64,000 nt of DNA from Aliishimia sp965656085 (GTDB lineage: Bacteria > Pseudomonadota > Alphaproteobacteria > Rhodobacterales > Rhodobacteraceae), in contig CBFHJA010000014.1 in the NCBI GenBank assembly GCA_965656085.1, positions 30,962 through 94,961 on the forward strand, read 5' to 3'. Position numbers and translations under genes: made by a program. This document shows positions 8,004 through 21,100 of the stretch, one piece after another; the stretch's first letter is position 1; each line of letters begins with the position of its first letter. Under the pieces are notes generated by a model, which made no database searches, was not told where the DNA came from, and saw only the letters and a list, made by a program, of their open reading frames with translations.

Positions 8004-8620
8004 CTGTCTGCGGTCTCGGCGGCGGCTGGTGCGGGGTCGCGCCGCGCGCCCATCTTCTCAAGCGACTCGGCGTCGACAAGCCGGGAGATCAGCGGGTGCA
8101 GATGCAACTCGCCTTCCTTGATGACCTGCCGAAAATTGGCGATGACCGTGCGCACGGTCTTGGTGTCCGGCGCGATCACGTCGAGCAGCCAGTTCTTGTC
8201 GCCGCTGGTCCAGTCCTCGGGCTTGAGGCGGACCGGGAACACGCCGTTGCGGATCTGCTCGCGGATGCGGGCGTCGACCTCTTCGGACACGCTGGCCCAG
8301 ATCGCGAAACCTGCCATGTCGGGGGCGATCGGCTGATCGGATTTGCCGGGATAGGCGAAGGCCAGCCGGTCTTTCAGCATCGGGTCGAGCACCAGATGTT
8401 GCAGATCGCCCAGCATCTGCGTGCGGTAGCGCGGGACCATCATCATGGCCATGACCGCCTTGCCGAAATTCTCGCGCAAAGAGCTGCGCAACTGGCCCAG
8501 TTTCTCGGCCAGTTCCGGATCCATTTGACCGGGCGAGTCCTGTGCGGCTCCGTTTTGCTTCGGCGGATTTTTGCCTGTGTCCTGTGCTGCTTCGGTGTGG
8601 CTGTCGTCGGTCTTGGCCAT
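8000..8620 (-). CDS. toxin-activating lysine acyltransferase, HlyC/CyaC family
   Basis: 206 residues. The core 136-151 reads EDWTSGDKNWLLDVIAP, matching the HlyC segment EDWTSGDRKWFIDWIAP, and supplies the catalytic Asp (D147, equivalent to HlyC Asp92). The segment aligned to HlyC SPLHR reads VPRYR (residues 62-66), which places Tyr65 where the catalytic His23 should be. A polar Ser/Gln/Lys-rich extension (1-32) precedes the domain. HlyC enzymes transfer an acyl chain from acyl-ACP to internal lysines of an RTX protoxin in the cytoplasm before type I secretion. The divergent giant RTX gene is the obvious partner. The start has an AAAGGA site on the minus strand. Confidence 0.85.
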   Translation of the reverse strand: MAKTDDSHTEAAQDTGKNPPKQNGAAQDSPGQMDPELAEKLGQLRSSLRENFGKAVMAMMMVPRYRTQMLGDLQHLVLDPMLKDRLAFAYPGKSDQPIAPDMAGFAIWASVSEEVDARIREQIRNGVFPVRLKPEDWTSGDKNWLLDVIAPDTKTVRTVIANFRQVIKEGELHLHPLISRLVDAESLEKMGARRDPAPAAAETADS

Positions 8621-9120
8621 GGTGTGCGGGTCCTTTCAGAAAATGTCTGGCTCTCTGGGCGTGCTGCCTGTGCCAGCGCAGCGGAAATAAGCGGTATTAA
8701 TCCAATTGGTTAGGTTCGCGGCGCAAAGTAGAGCGCGGCGCCGGTGCGCTGTCAAGCCGCTGCAAGGGACCGTTTTGCGCGCGCCGGATGTCGGCGGTGA
8801 CACCGGGGCCGCGCAGCCTGCTCAAATTTAAATAGACTTGATCCCATGAATTTCTTAGCGTGAGGCGCATAGAGTTGGGGCACGGCATTTTTTCCGTCTC
8901 TCCGCCCGCATCTCGGGGCGGTCGTTTGAAGTGAAGGAAGACGCGCGTCCCGCATGTTTTGGGGGGTGAGCTATTTTGCTCGAAATATATTTTCCGGCTT
9001 GGCGCCGCATGGCGCCCCTGTCGCAAAACACACGGTTAAGCCGCGCCCGCGCCGGCGTAGTCAGGCCGTGTGCCCGCTCACCTCTCGCACGAAACTGGCT
9101 GCTTTCGCATTGGAGACAGC
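8621..9120. promoter_or_regulatory. 500-bp divergent intergenic region between the acyltransferase and the giant RTX gene
   Basis: No credible gene is seen. The stretch is locally AT-richer than its surroundings around 8690-8715, 8820-8860 and 8970-8995. It holds a CCAATTGG palindrome (8704-8711 region) and a GGCGCC-GCAT-GGCGCC inverted repeat (9001-9016). A GGAG ribosome site at 9112-9115 precedes the ATG at 9121 by 5 bp and decides that start over an in-frame ATG 51 bp upstream. The unusual length suggests regulated divergent promoters, but no specific factor site is recognised. Confidence 0.5.
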
Positions 9121-12100
9121 ATGGCTGATATTCCCGGTTCAAACGAGCGCGATCTTCTGGACGGCACGCCCGACGACGACATCATCGACCCCGGTCTTGG
9201 CGACGACCGCATCGACGCGGGCGCTGGCGACGACGAGATTTTCGACGAGGGCGGTGACGAAACCTACATCTATAATGTCGGCGATGGCGACGACATCATC
9301 GAGGATCTGGGCGGCTTCGATGTCATCGAGTTCGGCGAAGGGTTCACCCGTGCACAAACCCGCGTCACGCAATCGGGTACAAGCGATCTTCTGATCAGTT
9401 TCACCAATCAGGCCGGCAGCATCCTGCTGGTCGGCGCACTCACCGAGCCGTCCCGGAAGATCGAGGAGTTGCGGTTCGTCTCAGGGCCGGTGCTGACCTA
9501 TCAGGAAGCGGTGGTGCTCTCGCAGGAGGGCACGGACGGGGCTGATACGATCACGGATTCCCCAAGCACCGATCTGATCGTCACCGAAGAGGGCGACGAC
9601 ACGGTGAGGCTCGGGTTCGGGGCCGATATCGTCTTCACGGGCAGCGGCAACGATACGATCATCTTCACCGGCGGTCCAAGTGCCGGGACGGTGATTGATG
9701 GCGGTCCGGGCGATAACGACACGGTCGAGTTGCCCCGTGGCGACGAGTTTACCATCACCCTGCCCATCGGGGACGGGCCCATCACCATCACCGGGACCGA
9801 TAGCAGCGGCAATCCGGTCGATATGACGCTGATCGAGATCGAGAAGATCAAACCCGTCGACGAGGATAAGGTCAAGATCATCATCGATGAGCCGATCATC
9901 ATCCCTCCCGAACTTCCGCCATTCGAGCCGCCGCAATTGCCCGATTTCGACCTTCCGGACTTCCCGGATATCGACTGGCCCGACCTGCCCGATCTGAGCA
10001 CCCCTGCATTTCGCAACCCGCCCGAGCTGGATTTCGGCGAGCGAGATGACGACGACACGCTTGAGTTCGACACGGAAGAAGGCATTTTTTACCGCAACGG
10101 GCGCTGGCAGGAGGCCGACGGCGCGCGCACGTTGGCCTATCTCAACACCAACAAGGTCGGCTTCGCCCAGCCCCTTTATGTCCAGCTCGAATTCCTCGCC
10201 GAAGACGCCGCGAGAGAAGACCAACCGCTCACTTTCACCAATGTCGAAAACATCTCGCTGACCGATGACGATGACAGGTTTATGCTGGATAGCTTCGACG
10301 AGGGCTCGCATACCGGGAATGGCGAAATCCAGACGTTCGCGGGCGAAGACGTCATCTTCATTTCCAACATTCCAGACGGCGATTTGATCGTCAACGCGGG
10401 CAGCGGCGACGACATTGTGATTGTCACGGATGGCGAGGGCGTCGTTGTTGAGGGCGGGCCGGGGCGCGATCTTCTGATCAACCTCACGAAGGGCGGCGAG
10501 CTTTACGGGGAGACCCGCACGGGACAGTTCCGCGACAAGGACGGCACACAGGGCAAGGCGCAAAACGATACTTCTTCCAATCGGTCTGACCCGGACAATG
10601 CCGACAAGTTCTGGTTTGCGCCCGACACCAAGATTTTCGACCCGCAAAAGGACGACGTTCTCAGTTTCTACGGCGTGCCGCTCACGGGCGGAGATGCCGC
10701 CGCCACCAGCAATGCTTTCCTCGCGGGCGCGGCGACCGGCAGTATTGATGTTCTGGGCGCGGTCACCGGCCTCGTTGGCTTTTACAGTTTTACAATGTCG
10801 GTGGCGCTGGAAGGTGCGGTCCAGACATTCTTCGACACGTTCCTGCCAAACATTGCCTATGTGGCCCTCGGTCCGGATGAAGACCCGAACCTTTACATTT
10901 TCAACACGACGGATCTGCTGTTCAGGATCGCCACCGGCGAAAATGTGCCGACAACGGCCGAGATTGACAACAACGAAGAAGTTTTCTTCGGGGCGCAGCA
11001 AATCCAGGGATATGAATTCGACGGTGGCTTTTCCAAAGTAAACCAGATCAGCAAGCTTGCTGACTTCGCAGGCGAGTTTGCTGGATTTGAGTCGTGGGAC
11101 AAGAGCGAAGCGGACGATACTGCCGACTTCGGGATGCTTTGGAGCTTTCCGTCGGCGATTTCGATCGTGATGACTGTTGTCGGTCTGCTACCGCCTCTTC
11201 CCGGGATAGGTCCGGCCTTAAAAGCCTACGAATACCTTGGGATCGCCAATGGCGCCGCGTGGCTCGCGGGCTCGGCAATCCGTTTGGCCAAGGCGAACCG
11301 GTGGGCGGACGGGGACGATCCGCTGATCATCGACCTTGACGGGGACGGGATCGAGACCGTGTCGCGCAACGATGCACGCGTGTTCTTCGACTTCGATCTG
11401 GACCTCTTTGCCGAGATCGGCGGCTGGCTCGACAGCGATGACGGATTCCTCGTGCGCGATCTCAACGACAATGACCGCATCGACAACGGCTCGGAGATGT
11501 TCGGCTCCAATACCGGGCGGGGCTTTCAGGATCTGGCGCCGCTCGACACCGCAGCCGAAGGTGGCAACGAGGACGGCAAGATCACCGCTGCCGATCTTCT
11601 GTGGTCCGAGCTGAAGGTCTGGCGCGATTTCGATCAGGACGGGTTCACCGATGCAGGCGAGCTTTTCACGCTCGACGAGGTCGGGATCGTCTCCATTGAT
11701 CTCGCCAGCAGCCCGTTCGAGCTGACCACGCCGCAAGGCAACGAGCTTCTGAGCGTCTCCGAAGTTCTGTTCGCCGACGGGAGGTCCTCGGAAATCTACG
11801 AGTCGATCTTCGATCAGCTTCAGGCGATTACGCGCTATGCGGGCGAGTCGGGACGGGCGCCATGGCAGCAGGGGCTGAAGGTCGACAGCAAGGGCTATGG
11901 CTCGATCACCGATCTCAGCGTGGCGATGGCCAACGACATGGAGCTTGCGCAGATCGTCGCTGATGCCGGTGCGTCGATGACCGATCCCGACACGCTGATC
12001 TTGCGTGAGCAGGTCGGTCCGATCCTGTCTTATTGGGGCCAGACGCTGGAACTGACGCGCGAGTTGACGCCGGTGCTGCTGGAAACCGATGTGGATGGCG

Positions 12101-15100
12101 CGGTGAGCCTCGTGGATCGCGGGATCTATGTCGAGGACGATCAGGGCGGGTACTGGACGCTGGCGAGCGGTGCGCCGATCACCGATAGCGGCGGCGCGCC
12201 CATCGACCGCCCGACGATTTCCGATCTGCTGGCGCAAAGCACGGCGGCCGGGCAGGGCTGGCAGATGGAGCAGACATGGTCGCCCGCGACCCGCTCCGAG
12301 CCCGTGCAGTTCCGCGAGGAGGCGCCCTATCTGGCGCGGCTCGTCGAGGGCCGGATGGTCGTCGACGATTTCGGCATCCAGAACGTGGATGGCTCGTGGC
12401 GGCTGCATTCGGGCCGCGAGATCGTCGACGCCACAGGCGCGGTGATCGCCAGCCCGACGCGCGACGATATCCTCGCGCAGTCCCGCCAGACCGGGCAGGA
12501 ATGGCGCACGGAATCTATCGACTACAACCCCTATGCAGGGATCGAAGTCGAGCATATCGGTGTGCGCGTCAATGACGGGATCGTGGTGGATTACACGGTC
12601 GAAGTCACCGATCAGGACGGCACCTTCTATGTCTGGGCACGCAATCTCGACCGGGCGCTGGAGCTTCAGTTCAAGACCGGCGACAGCCGCGAGTTCGCGC
12701 TGCGCAATTTTGCGGTGGATTTCGACACGCTGGACGAGGTCAATTCCTCCGATGACAGCACCTACCGGGTCGAGCTGCTCACGCCCGGCCAGTTCCACTT
12801 CGCCACCTCGCTCGCAGGCGTCGATTTCCAGGAGGAGATGCTGTCGGCGACGCTCGACAACGACACCGGGCTGATCGACTATAAGACCACGCCTGACGGC
12901 GATTACACGCTGTCACAGGTCGACTACGAGTCGGTGATCACGCCGCTGATCGACCTCGTCGAGATCGCGTTCCAGCAATATGTGCTGATCAGCCGCCGCC
13001 TTGCGGTGCGTGTTGCGCTCCAAGACGGGCTGAGTGATTTTGCGCAGGGCATCGAATACGACCCTGAGGCCGATTTCTACCGCCCGACCACCGACCGCGA
13101 GCTTGCGCCGATGTTCGAGGCGATTTTCGCGGGCGCGCCGGGCAGCAACGCGGATGATGCGGTCTATGACTACCTGCAGACATGGGGCTTCTTCCTGCGT
13201 CTGCTCTATCCCGATTACGAGCCCAACGATGGCGAGTATTTCTTCGAGGGCTCCGTGGAAGTCGATCAGGCGTCGATCTTCGCGAATGTGGTCACGGCCT
13301 ACGAAAACCACCCCATCGACCTCGATATCTTTGCCGCCGCCAATGCGATGTTGGTCGATGAGACCCGGATCATCACCCATGAGGCGAGTGACAAAGAGGT
13401 TGTGAGCCGGGAAGGGGTGAATTTCTTCTATCTCACCGAAGGCAACCAGAACGTGGTCGGCAGCTATAGCGCCGATGCCGAGCTATTCGACGACAGCCAG
13501 CAGATCGACGTCTATGTGGTGGGCCGGAATTCCGGCGACGATATCATCCTCGACCGCGATCTGGGCGATGATGACCAACTCCGCTTCGCGCATCTGCGCT
13601 CAGATGAAGTCAAGGCGGTGCGGGACGGCGAAGACCTGATCCTGTTCTACAATGATGGTGCAAACTTCGTCCGCCTCACGGACCAGTTCCTCGGCGAGCG
13701 CAACACGCTCTTGGGGAATGGCGAGCGCACGCAGACCGGCGTGGACACGATTGTCTTCGCCGATGGCAAGGTCTGGGACCGGAGTCGGATGGCCTTCGAG
13801 GTGGTCGATTTCGAGCGCGCGGCGCAGGATGAGGCCGACGCCTATTACGGTTCGGGCTCGGGCGATGTGCTCTTCGGAGGGCTCGGCAACGACTACATGA
13901 GCGGCGGCGCGGGCGGCGACACGTATATCATCGAGCGCGGCGACGGTCAGGACGTGATCGACGATCTGGGCAATTTCTCCTTTGGGCCGGTGCAGGCCGG
14001 GCTCGATTTTCTGATGTTCCGCGGCGAGATCTACAAGGATTCCCTGCGCTTCACCCGTGACGGCGAAAGCGATGACCTGCTGATCACCCTGCTTGATGAG
14101 AACGGCGTGGAGACCGGCCAAACCGTCACGCTTGTTGGGCAATTCGGCGGCGTTCGGCTCAATCTCGGCGCGTTCGAAGAGGCGATCGGCTCCGATGACG
14201 GGCTCGATTTTGTCGCGCCGAACTTGATCGAGAAGATCATTTTTGAACAAGACGGTGTCGTAGAATTCAACGAGATCATTGACGAGGTGATCGCCAATGC
14301 CAAGACCGATGGTGACGATGCGATCTATGGTCTGCTCAACGACAACACGCTCGATGGCGGTGCCGGCGATGACTTCCTGAGCGGGAAGGCCGGGTTTGAC
14401 ACCTACATTTTCGGACGCGGTTACGGCCGCGACGTGATCCTCGACGATGATTTCGCTTCGGCCCTCTTCGACCCCAAGAAAGACCTTCTGCGCTTCACCG
14501 ATGATCTGCGCTGGACCGACTTCACGTTCCTGCGTGATGGGGCCGGCGATACGCTCACGATGCAGGTCACCGGCACCGATGACGAAGTAATCCTGACAGA
14601 CTTCGTCGAATACATCTTCCTCGTGAATTATGTGAATCTGATTGAGGATATCGAGTTCGGCGACGGGACCGTCTGGAACTATCTCAAGCTCCTTCAGCAT
14701 TATGTGGACATCGCCAAGACCGATGGCGATGACGTCATCTACGGCTTTGAGACCATTGCCGACCGGCTCGACGGCGGGGCCGGTAATGACCGGCTCGAAG
14801 GGCAAAGCAACAGCGACACCTATGTGTTCGGGATTGGCTACGACACCGACACGATCCGCGACGAGTCCGGGAACATCTGGTTCGGGGCAGGGATTGACAC
14901 GGTCGAGTTCACTGGGCTCGACGCGTCCGACGTGGAGTTCTCTCGGACAGCGCTCGATCTGATCATCTCGATCAGGGGCACGGACGACACTCTGATCCTT
15001 GAAAACCAATATGTCCGCGCGGCCCAGCAGAGCTTCGCGATCGAGTTCTTCCAATTCGATGACCGGGTGCTGGAATTCACCGATTTCAATCCCGAAGACA

Positions 15101-18100
15101 TCGACCTCGTCGGCACGGACGCTGCAGAGACGATCACCGGCTCGAATTTCGCCGAGACCTTCGACAGCCGCGCCGGCGACGACCTGATGATCGGCGGCGA
15201 TGGCGGGGATATCTACCTCTTCGATGCCGGCTATGGGCAGGACATCATCACCGACACGCGGGTGCGCGCATCCTGGAACGACCGGCAGGGCATTGTCGTA
15301 CCCGTGGACGATATCGTCCGGTTCGGCGACGACATCACGCAAGCCAACGTCGTCTTCACCAAGGATGGCGATGATCTGGTCATCTCGATCACCGACCGCA
15401 GCGACACGCTGCGCATCCGCAACCAGTTCCTTGATATCGATAACGGTGTGGAGCGCTTCGAATTCGTCGATGGCACCTTCCTGCTGATCTCCGATGTGGA
15501 AGAACAGCTCAACATCGAAGGCGGCAACCGGGGCGACAACATCATCGAGGGCAATCCGGACACGCCCAACACGCTGGATGGGCGGCAGGGCGATGACACG
15601 CTGATTGGCGGGACGGCCGCCGACACCTATGCCTTTGGCGCGGATTACGATTTCGACCGGATTATCGAGCAACCCGACGCGGAGGGCGTGATCGACCGGG
15701 TGCAATTCGGGGCCTCGGTCACGCCCGATGCGTTGCGGGTGTCGCGGGACGGCGACGATCTGATCATTGATCTGGGCAATGGCGCGGATGTGCTGACCAT
15801 CGTCGGCGGTCTGGCGAACACACGCGTCGAGGAATTCCGCTTTGGCGATGGGACGGTGCTCACTCTCGATGAGATCATCGACACGATGCTCACCGGGACC
15901 GATGCCGATGAGGCGCTGACCGGGCTCGACAACCGCGACGATACGCTTTCGGGAGGCGCGGGCAGCGATGCGCTCGACGGCGGCGCGGGGGATGACACGT
16001 ATCTGTTCGGCTATGGCGACGAGAATGACAGCATCACCGACAGCGCAGGCATCGACCGGCTGGTCTTCGGCACCGGCACCGCACAGGACACCGTCAGCTT
16101 CGAGGAGATCGACGGCACGCTGCTGATCCGGCTTGCGGGCAGCGATGAGCGTGTCGCGGTCATTGGTGGCTATTCGGACAATGTGGTCGAGGTTTTCGAA
16201 TTCGCCGACGGGACAGAGCTCAGCATCGAAGAGGTTCGGCTGCAGATCTACCAGAGCCAGACGACCAATTCGCAGGATGTGCTCGACACCGGCCTGTTCG
16301 AGGCCTCACTGTCGCTCGGGGCTGGTGAAGGGCACGATCTGATCATTCTGGCCGAGGGCCGCGAGGTCGTGTTCCGCACCGATGATGGCATCGACCGCTT
16401 CGAGATGGCGGATGGGGCGGTGAATGCCAAGATCATCGTGCCGGATTTCGGGTCCACTCTCGCGGAGGTGCGCCGCGCGGATGGCAGCAGCGACGATCTC
16501 ATTGTCAGCTTCCCAAGCACCGGGGACCAGATCGTGCTGGCCGGGGCGCTCGGCGCGCGTCCGGTTCCGCTGATCGAGTTTGGCAACGGCGTGACATGGG
16601 ACGCAAACGATCTGGCCACACGGGCGATTGCTGCGCAGAACAATGATGGCAACAACACCGTGCGGGGCAGCGACCGAGACGACGTGATCGGCGCCGGGCC
16701 GGGCGATGACCGCCTTGTGGGGGGGCGTGGCGACGACCTCTACGAATACACGCGCGGCGACGGTCAGGATGTGATCGAAGACGTGCAGGGCTTCGACACG
16801 CTCAGCCTGATCGGCTACCGCCCCGACGAGGTGCGCGTGGAACGCTTCTCCGAGGAGCGCAACGACCTCATCCTGACTTTTGAGAACGAAGACGACATCG
16901 TGATCATCCGGAACGCGGTGATCGACCAGCTCACCTTCAGCGACGGCACCGTCTGGACCCGCGACACGCTGCTCGACATTGCCACGGCGATCGGCTCGGA
17001 CACCGACGATCTGCTCATCGGCACCGCCGGCGACGAAAACTATCGTGGCGGCTTCGGCAACGATCTGGTGATCGACGGGCGCGGCAGCGACGTCTACAAC
17101 TTCGAACGCGGTGACGGGCAGGACCGGATCACGACCTTCGCCGCCGCCGACGGGTTCGGCACCATTGAGTTTGGCAGCACCATCGCGCTGGAGGATGTGA
17201 GCGCGAAGCGCGATGCGGAAGGCAACATTATCCTGCTCATCGCGGGCGGCGACGACCGTTTGACGCTCATCGACCCGGTCGGCGATCCCGACGCGATCAT
17301 CGGCACGCTTGCCTTCAGTGATGGACGCACATTGGCGCTGTCCGCGTTGGCGCGGGCGATCCCGGCCACCGAGGACGACGACCATATCATCGTTGCCTCG
17401 GGTCCTGTTGCAAGCCCGGCCGATCTGTTCGGGCGCGGCGGCAACGACTGGATCGAGAGCGGGCGCGGGAGCGACATTCTGCAAGGCGATCTCGGCAATG
17501 ATCTGCTGCAGGGCCATAGCGGCAGCGACACTTATGTGTTTGCGCGCGGTGATGGGCAGGACGTGATCGAGGACATCGAAGAGGTCTCGGCGACGGCCAT
17601 CGACACGATCCGCTTCGAGGCGGGGATTGCCCCCGGCGAGATCGAGTTTCTCTCCGTCGGGCCCACAGATCTTGTCCTCGGGATCACAGGCACACAGGAC
17701 CGGCTGACGATCCGCAACATGTTCGCGTCCGTGGGCGAGGACGGGCGCATCGAGCGGATCGAGTTCGCCACAGGTGAGACATGGGATCTGGCGGAGATCG
17801 TGGCCCGGGCCGGTGTGGGGACGGCGAGCGATGACGATATTGATCTGGGCCGTGGCAGCGCGCTCGATGCCACGCTTGCGGGCGGGTCAGGCAATGACAG
17901 GCTTGCCGGTGGGCGCGGGGATACGACCTACCTGTTCAACCCAGGCGACGGGCGTGACATCGTTGATGAGGTCGATAACTTCAGCGCTTCGGTCGACCGG
18001 GTGGTCTTTGGGACGGGCTTCTCGGCGGATGATCTGGTCGCGGTGCAAACAGGCGGCGATCTGTTGCTGCGCTTTGTCGGCGCGGCAGATGAATTGCTGG

Positions 18101-21100
18101 TGCGGGGCCAGTTTTCACTGGTCCAAACGCCGATTGAAACCTTCGAGTTCGACGATGGACGGGTGCTCGATGCGGCGGCGATCACGGCCGCGCTGGTCGA
18201 TGAAGACGCGGCGCAACGGCTGCTGAGCCCAAGCGTGCCCAATGCCGACCCGTTCACCGACCCGCTGTTCGGTCTGGGCGGTGATCTTGGCGACGGCGGC
18301 GATGACAGCGGTACGGGCACGAGCACGCCGCAACTGCCGCGCACGCTCACCGCCACCGATGGTGTGGCGGAGGTGTTCGACTTCTTTGTGCCAGCCGTCG
18401 ATGACGCCGCGCCGCTCACGACGATCGTGAGTTTCGAAACCGGCGATCTGGGCGACAAGCTTGATATCCGTTTGGCGGATGGGCTGACCGGCACCGTTGT
18501 GGCGCAGCAGGAAGGCGCTGATACCTACGTCTACTTTGCCGATGAGGGCGTCTACAGCACGGCGGATGCGCGGCTGTTGATCCGGCTCGAAGGCGTCGCG
18601 GTAGGCGATCTGACCTCCGGCAATTTCAACGGCTCGCCTTTCGAGACCACTGAGCCGCAGACCATCGACGGGGATGGCGATCCCAACACGCTCACCGGTG
18701 GCTGGGGTGACGACACGCTCAGCGGCGGAAACGCGGATGACATCCTGAACGGGGCTGAGGGCAATGACCGGCTGATCGGCGGCAATCAAAACGACACATA
18801 TCAATTCAACATCGGCTTTGGCCGCGATGTGGTGGCCGACGATGGCTTTGCGAGCAGCTCCGGGGCGGACAAGATTTCGTTCGGGTCGGGTCTCAGTCTC
18901 GACGATCTGATAGTGCTCGCCGAGGGCGACGACTTGATCCTGTCCTTTGCGGGGTCGCGCGACCAGGTGACACTTGAAGACACACTCACCAACGGCCGCT
19001 ACCGGATCGAAACGGTGGAATTCGCCGATGGGCGCACGCTGAACCACGCCGATCTCTTCGCGCGGGCCTTTGCCGCAAGCGATGCAGACGACACCTTCCT
19101 GGGCGGGTATGACGCCGAGACCTTTGATGGCTTGGGCGGCAACGATGAGATCCGGGCGGGCGACGCCGAGGACACGCTCATCGGCGGAACTGGGAACGAC
19201 TTCCTGCAAGGCGGCAACCAGAGCGATACCTATCTCTTTGAGGCTGGGTTCGGGCAGGACATCGTGTCGGACGACGGCTGGTCGAACCAGTCCACTGCGG
19301 ATGTGATCCGGTTCGGGCCGGGTATCGCGCTCGAAGATGTGCAGGCGCGGGTCGATGGTGTCGATCTGGTGCTGACGATTGTGGGCACCGAGGACCGCAT
19401 TCGCATCGAGAACACGCTCACCAACGACGATTTCAAGATCGAGACCGTCGAATTTGACGATGGCCGCGCGCTGACCTATGAGCAACTGCTCGAACAGGCG
19501 TTCGCGCCGACAGATGACGACCAGACGATAACGTCCTTTTACGGCAGCCAGATCGTCGATGGCGGGGCGGGCAATGATACCATCTCGACCGGAAATGAGG
19601 ACGACACGCTGACCGGCGGGACCGGCAATGACTTCCTGCGCGGCAGCAACCAGAACGATACCTACCTGTTCGAAGCCGGGTTCGGGCAGGACATCGTGTC
19701 GGACGACGGCTGGTCGAACCAGTCCTTCGCTGATGTGATCCGGTTCGGGACGGGCATCGCACTCGAAGACGTCTCCGCGCGATTTGACGGCAATGATCTG
19801 GTGCTCAGCTTCGCGGGAAGCGACGACAGCATCCGGATCGAGCGCACGCTGAACGAGGCCGATTTCCAGATCGAAACGCTGGAATTCGACGATGGCCGGA
19901 CGCTGACCTATGACCAACTCTTCGCCCTTGCCTACGCGCCGACCGACGCAGACCAGACCATCACGTCCTTCTATGACAGCCAAACCGTCGATGGCGGGGC
20001 GGGCAATGACACGATCTCCACCGGTAGTGAGGCCGATACGCTGACCGGCGGGAGCGGCAATGACTTCCTGCGCGGTGGAAATCAGAGCGACATTTATAAT
20101 TTCGATGTGGGGTTCGGGCAGGATATCGTCTCGGATAATGGCTGGTCGAACCAGTCCTCAGAGGATGTGATCCGGTTCGGGCCGGGCTTGGAGCTGGCCG
20201 AGTTGCAGGTGCGCGCCTTCGAGGACGATCTGATCCTCTCCTTTACCGGGCGCGAGGACCGCATCGTCATTCAGAACGCGCTCTCGAATGCCGATTACAT
20301 CATTGACAGCGTGGAATTCGACGACGGGCAAATCCTGACCCATGCTGATTTGCTCGCGCGGGCTTACACCGGAACGGACGCAGATCAGGTGCTCCCTGGT
20401 ACGATTGGCGCGGACACGATCGATGCTGGCGGCGGGGACGATGTGGTCACTGGCGGCAACGCGGGCGACACGCTCTCGGGCGGCGACGGCTTCGACCGGC
20501 TCGAAGGCAATCGCGGCGATGACAATCTTGACGGCGGCGCAGGCAACGACGTTCTGCTCGGCGGCGACGAGGCCGACACACTCACCGGCGGGACCGGGGA
20601 CGATCTGCTGATCGGCGGACAGGACGACGATGTCTACGTTTTTGGCGCGGGCTTCGGGCGCGATATCATCGACGAGGACAGCGGCTGGGCCAACAGCTCC
20701 GGTGCCGACCGGATCGAGTTCGCTGGCGCCTCCACCGAATTCGAGATTTTCGTCGATGGGGACGATCTGATCCTGTCCGTGATCGGCACGCCCGACGAGG
20801 TACGTCTTGTCGGCACCATTGCGGGCGGCAACAAACGGGTGGAGTCCGTCCTGTTCAATGGGGATGGCGTCACGCTTGTCCACGACGATCTGATTGCCGC
20901 CGCCACGCCATGGCCGGGCCGTTCGGGCATCGAAACAGCCGGCGATCCGGCGGCCAATCTGCTGGAAGGCGGCGCAGGCGATGACACGCTGACCGGACTT
21001 GTCTCCGCGAGCACGATGCAGGGCAACGGCGGCAATGACACGCTCAATGGCGGCGCGGCTGGCGAGGTGCTCGACGGCGGGACCGGCAACGACCAGCTCG

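Noticed and set aside
9070..9120. Upstream in-frame ATG (9070) as start of the giant protein
   Set aside because: It lacks a ribosome site and adds 17 residues unlike the rest of the protein, including a Cys. GGAG 5 bp before the ATG at 9121 is better.
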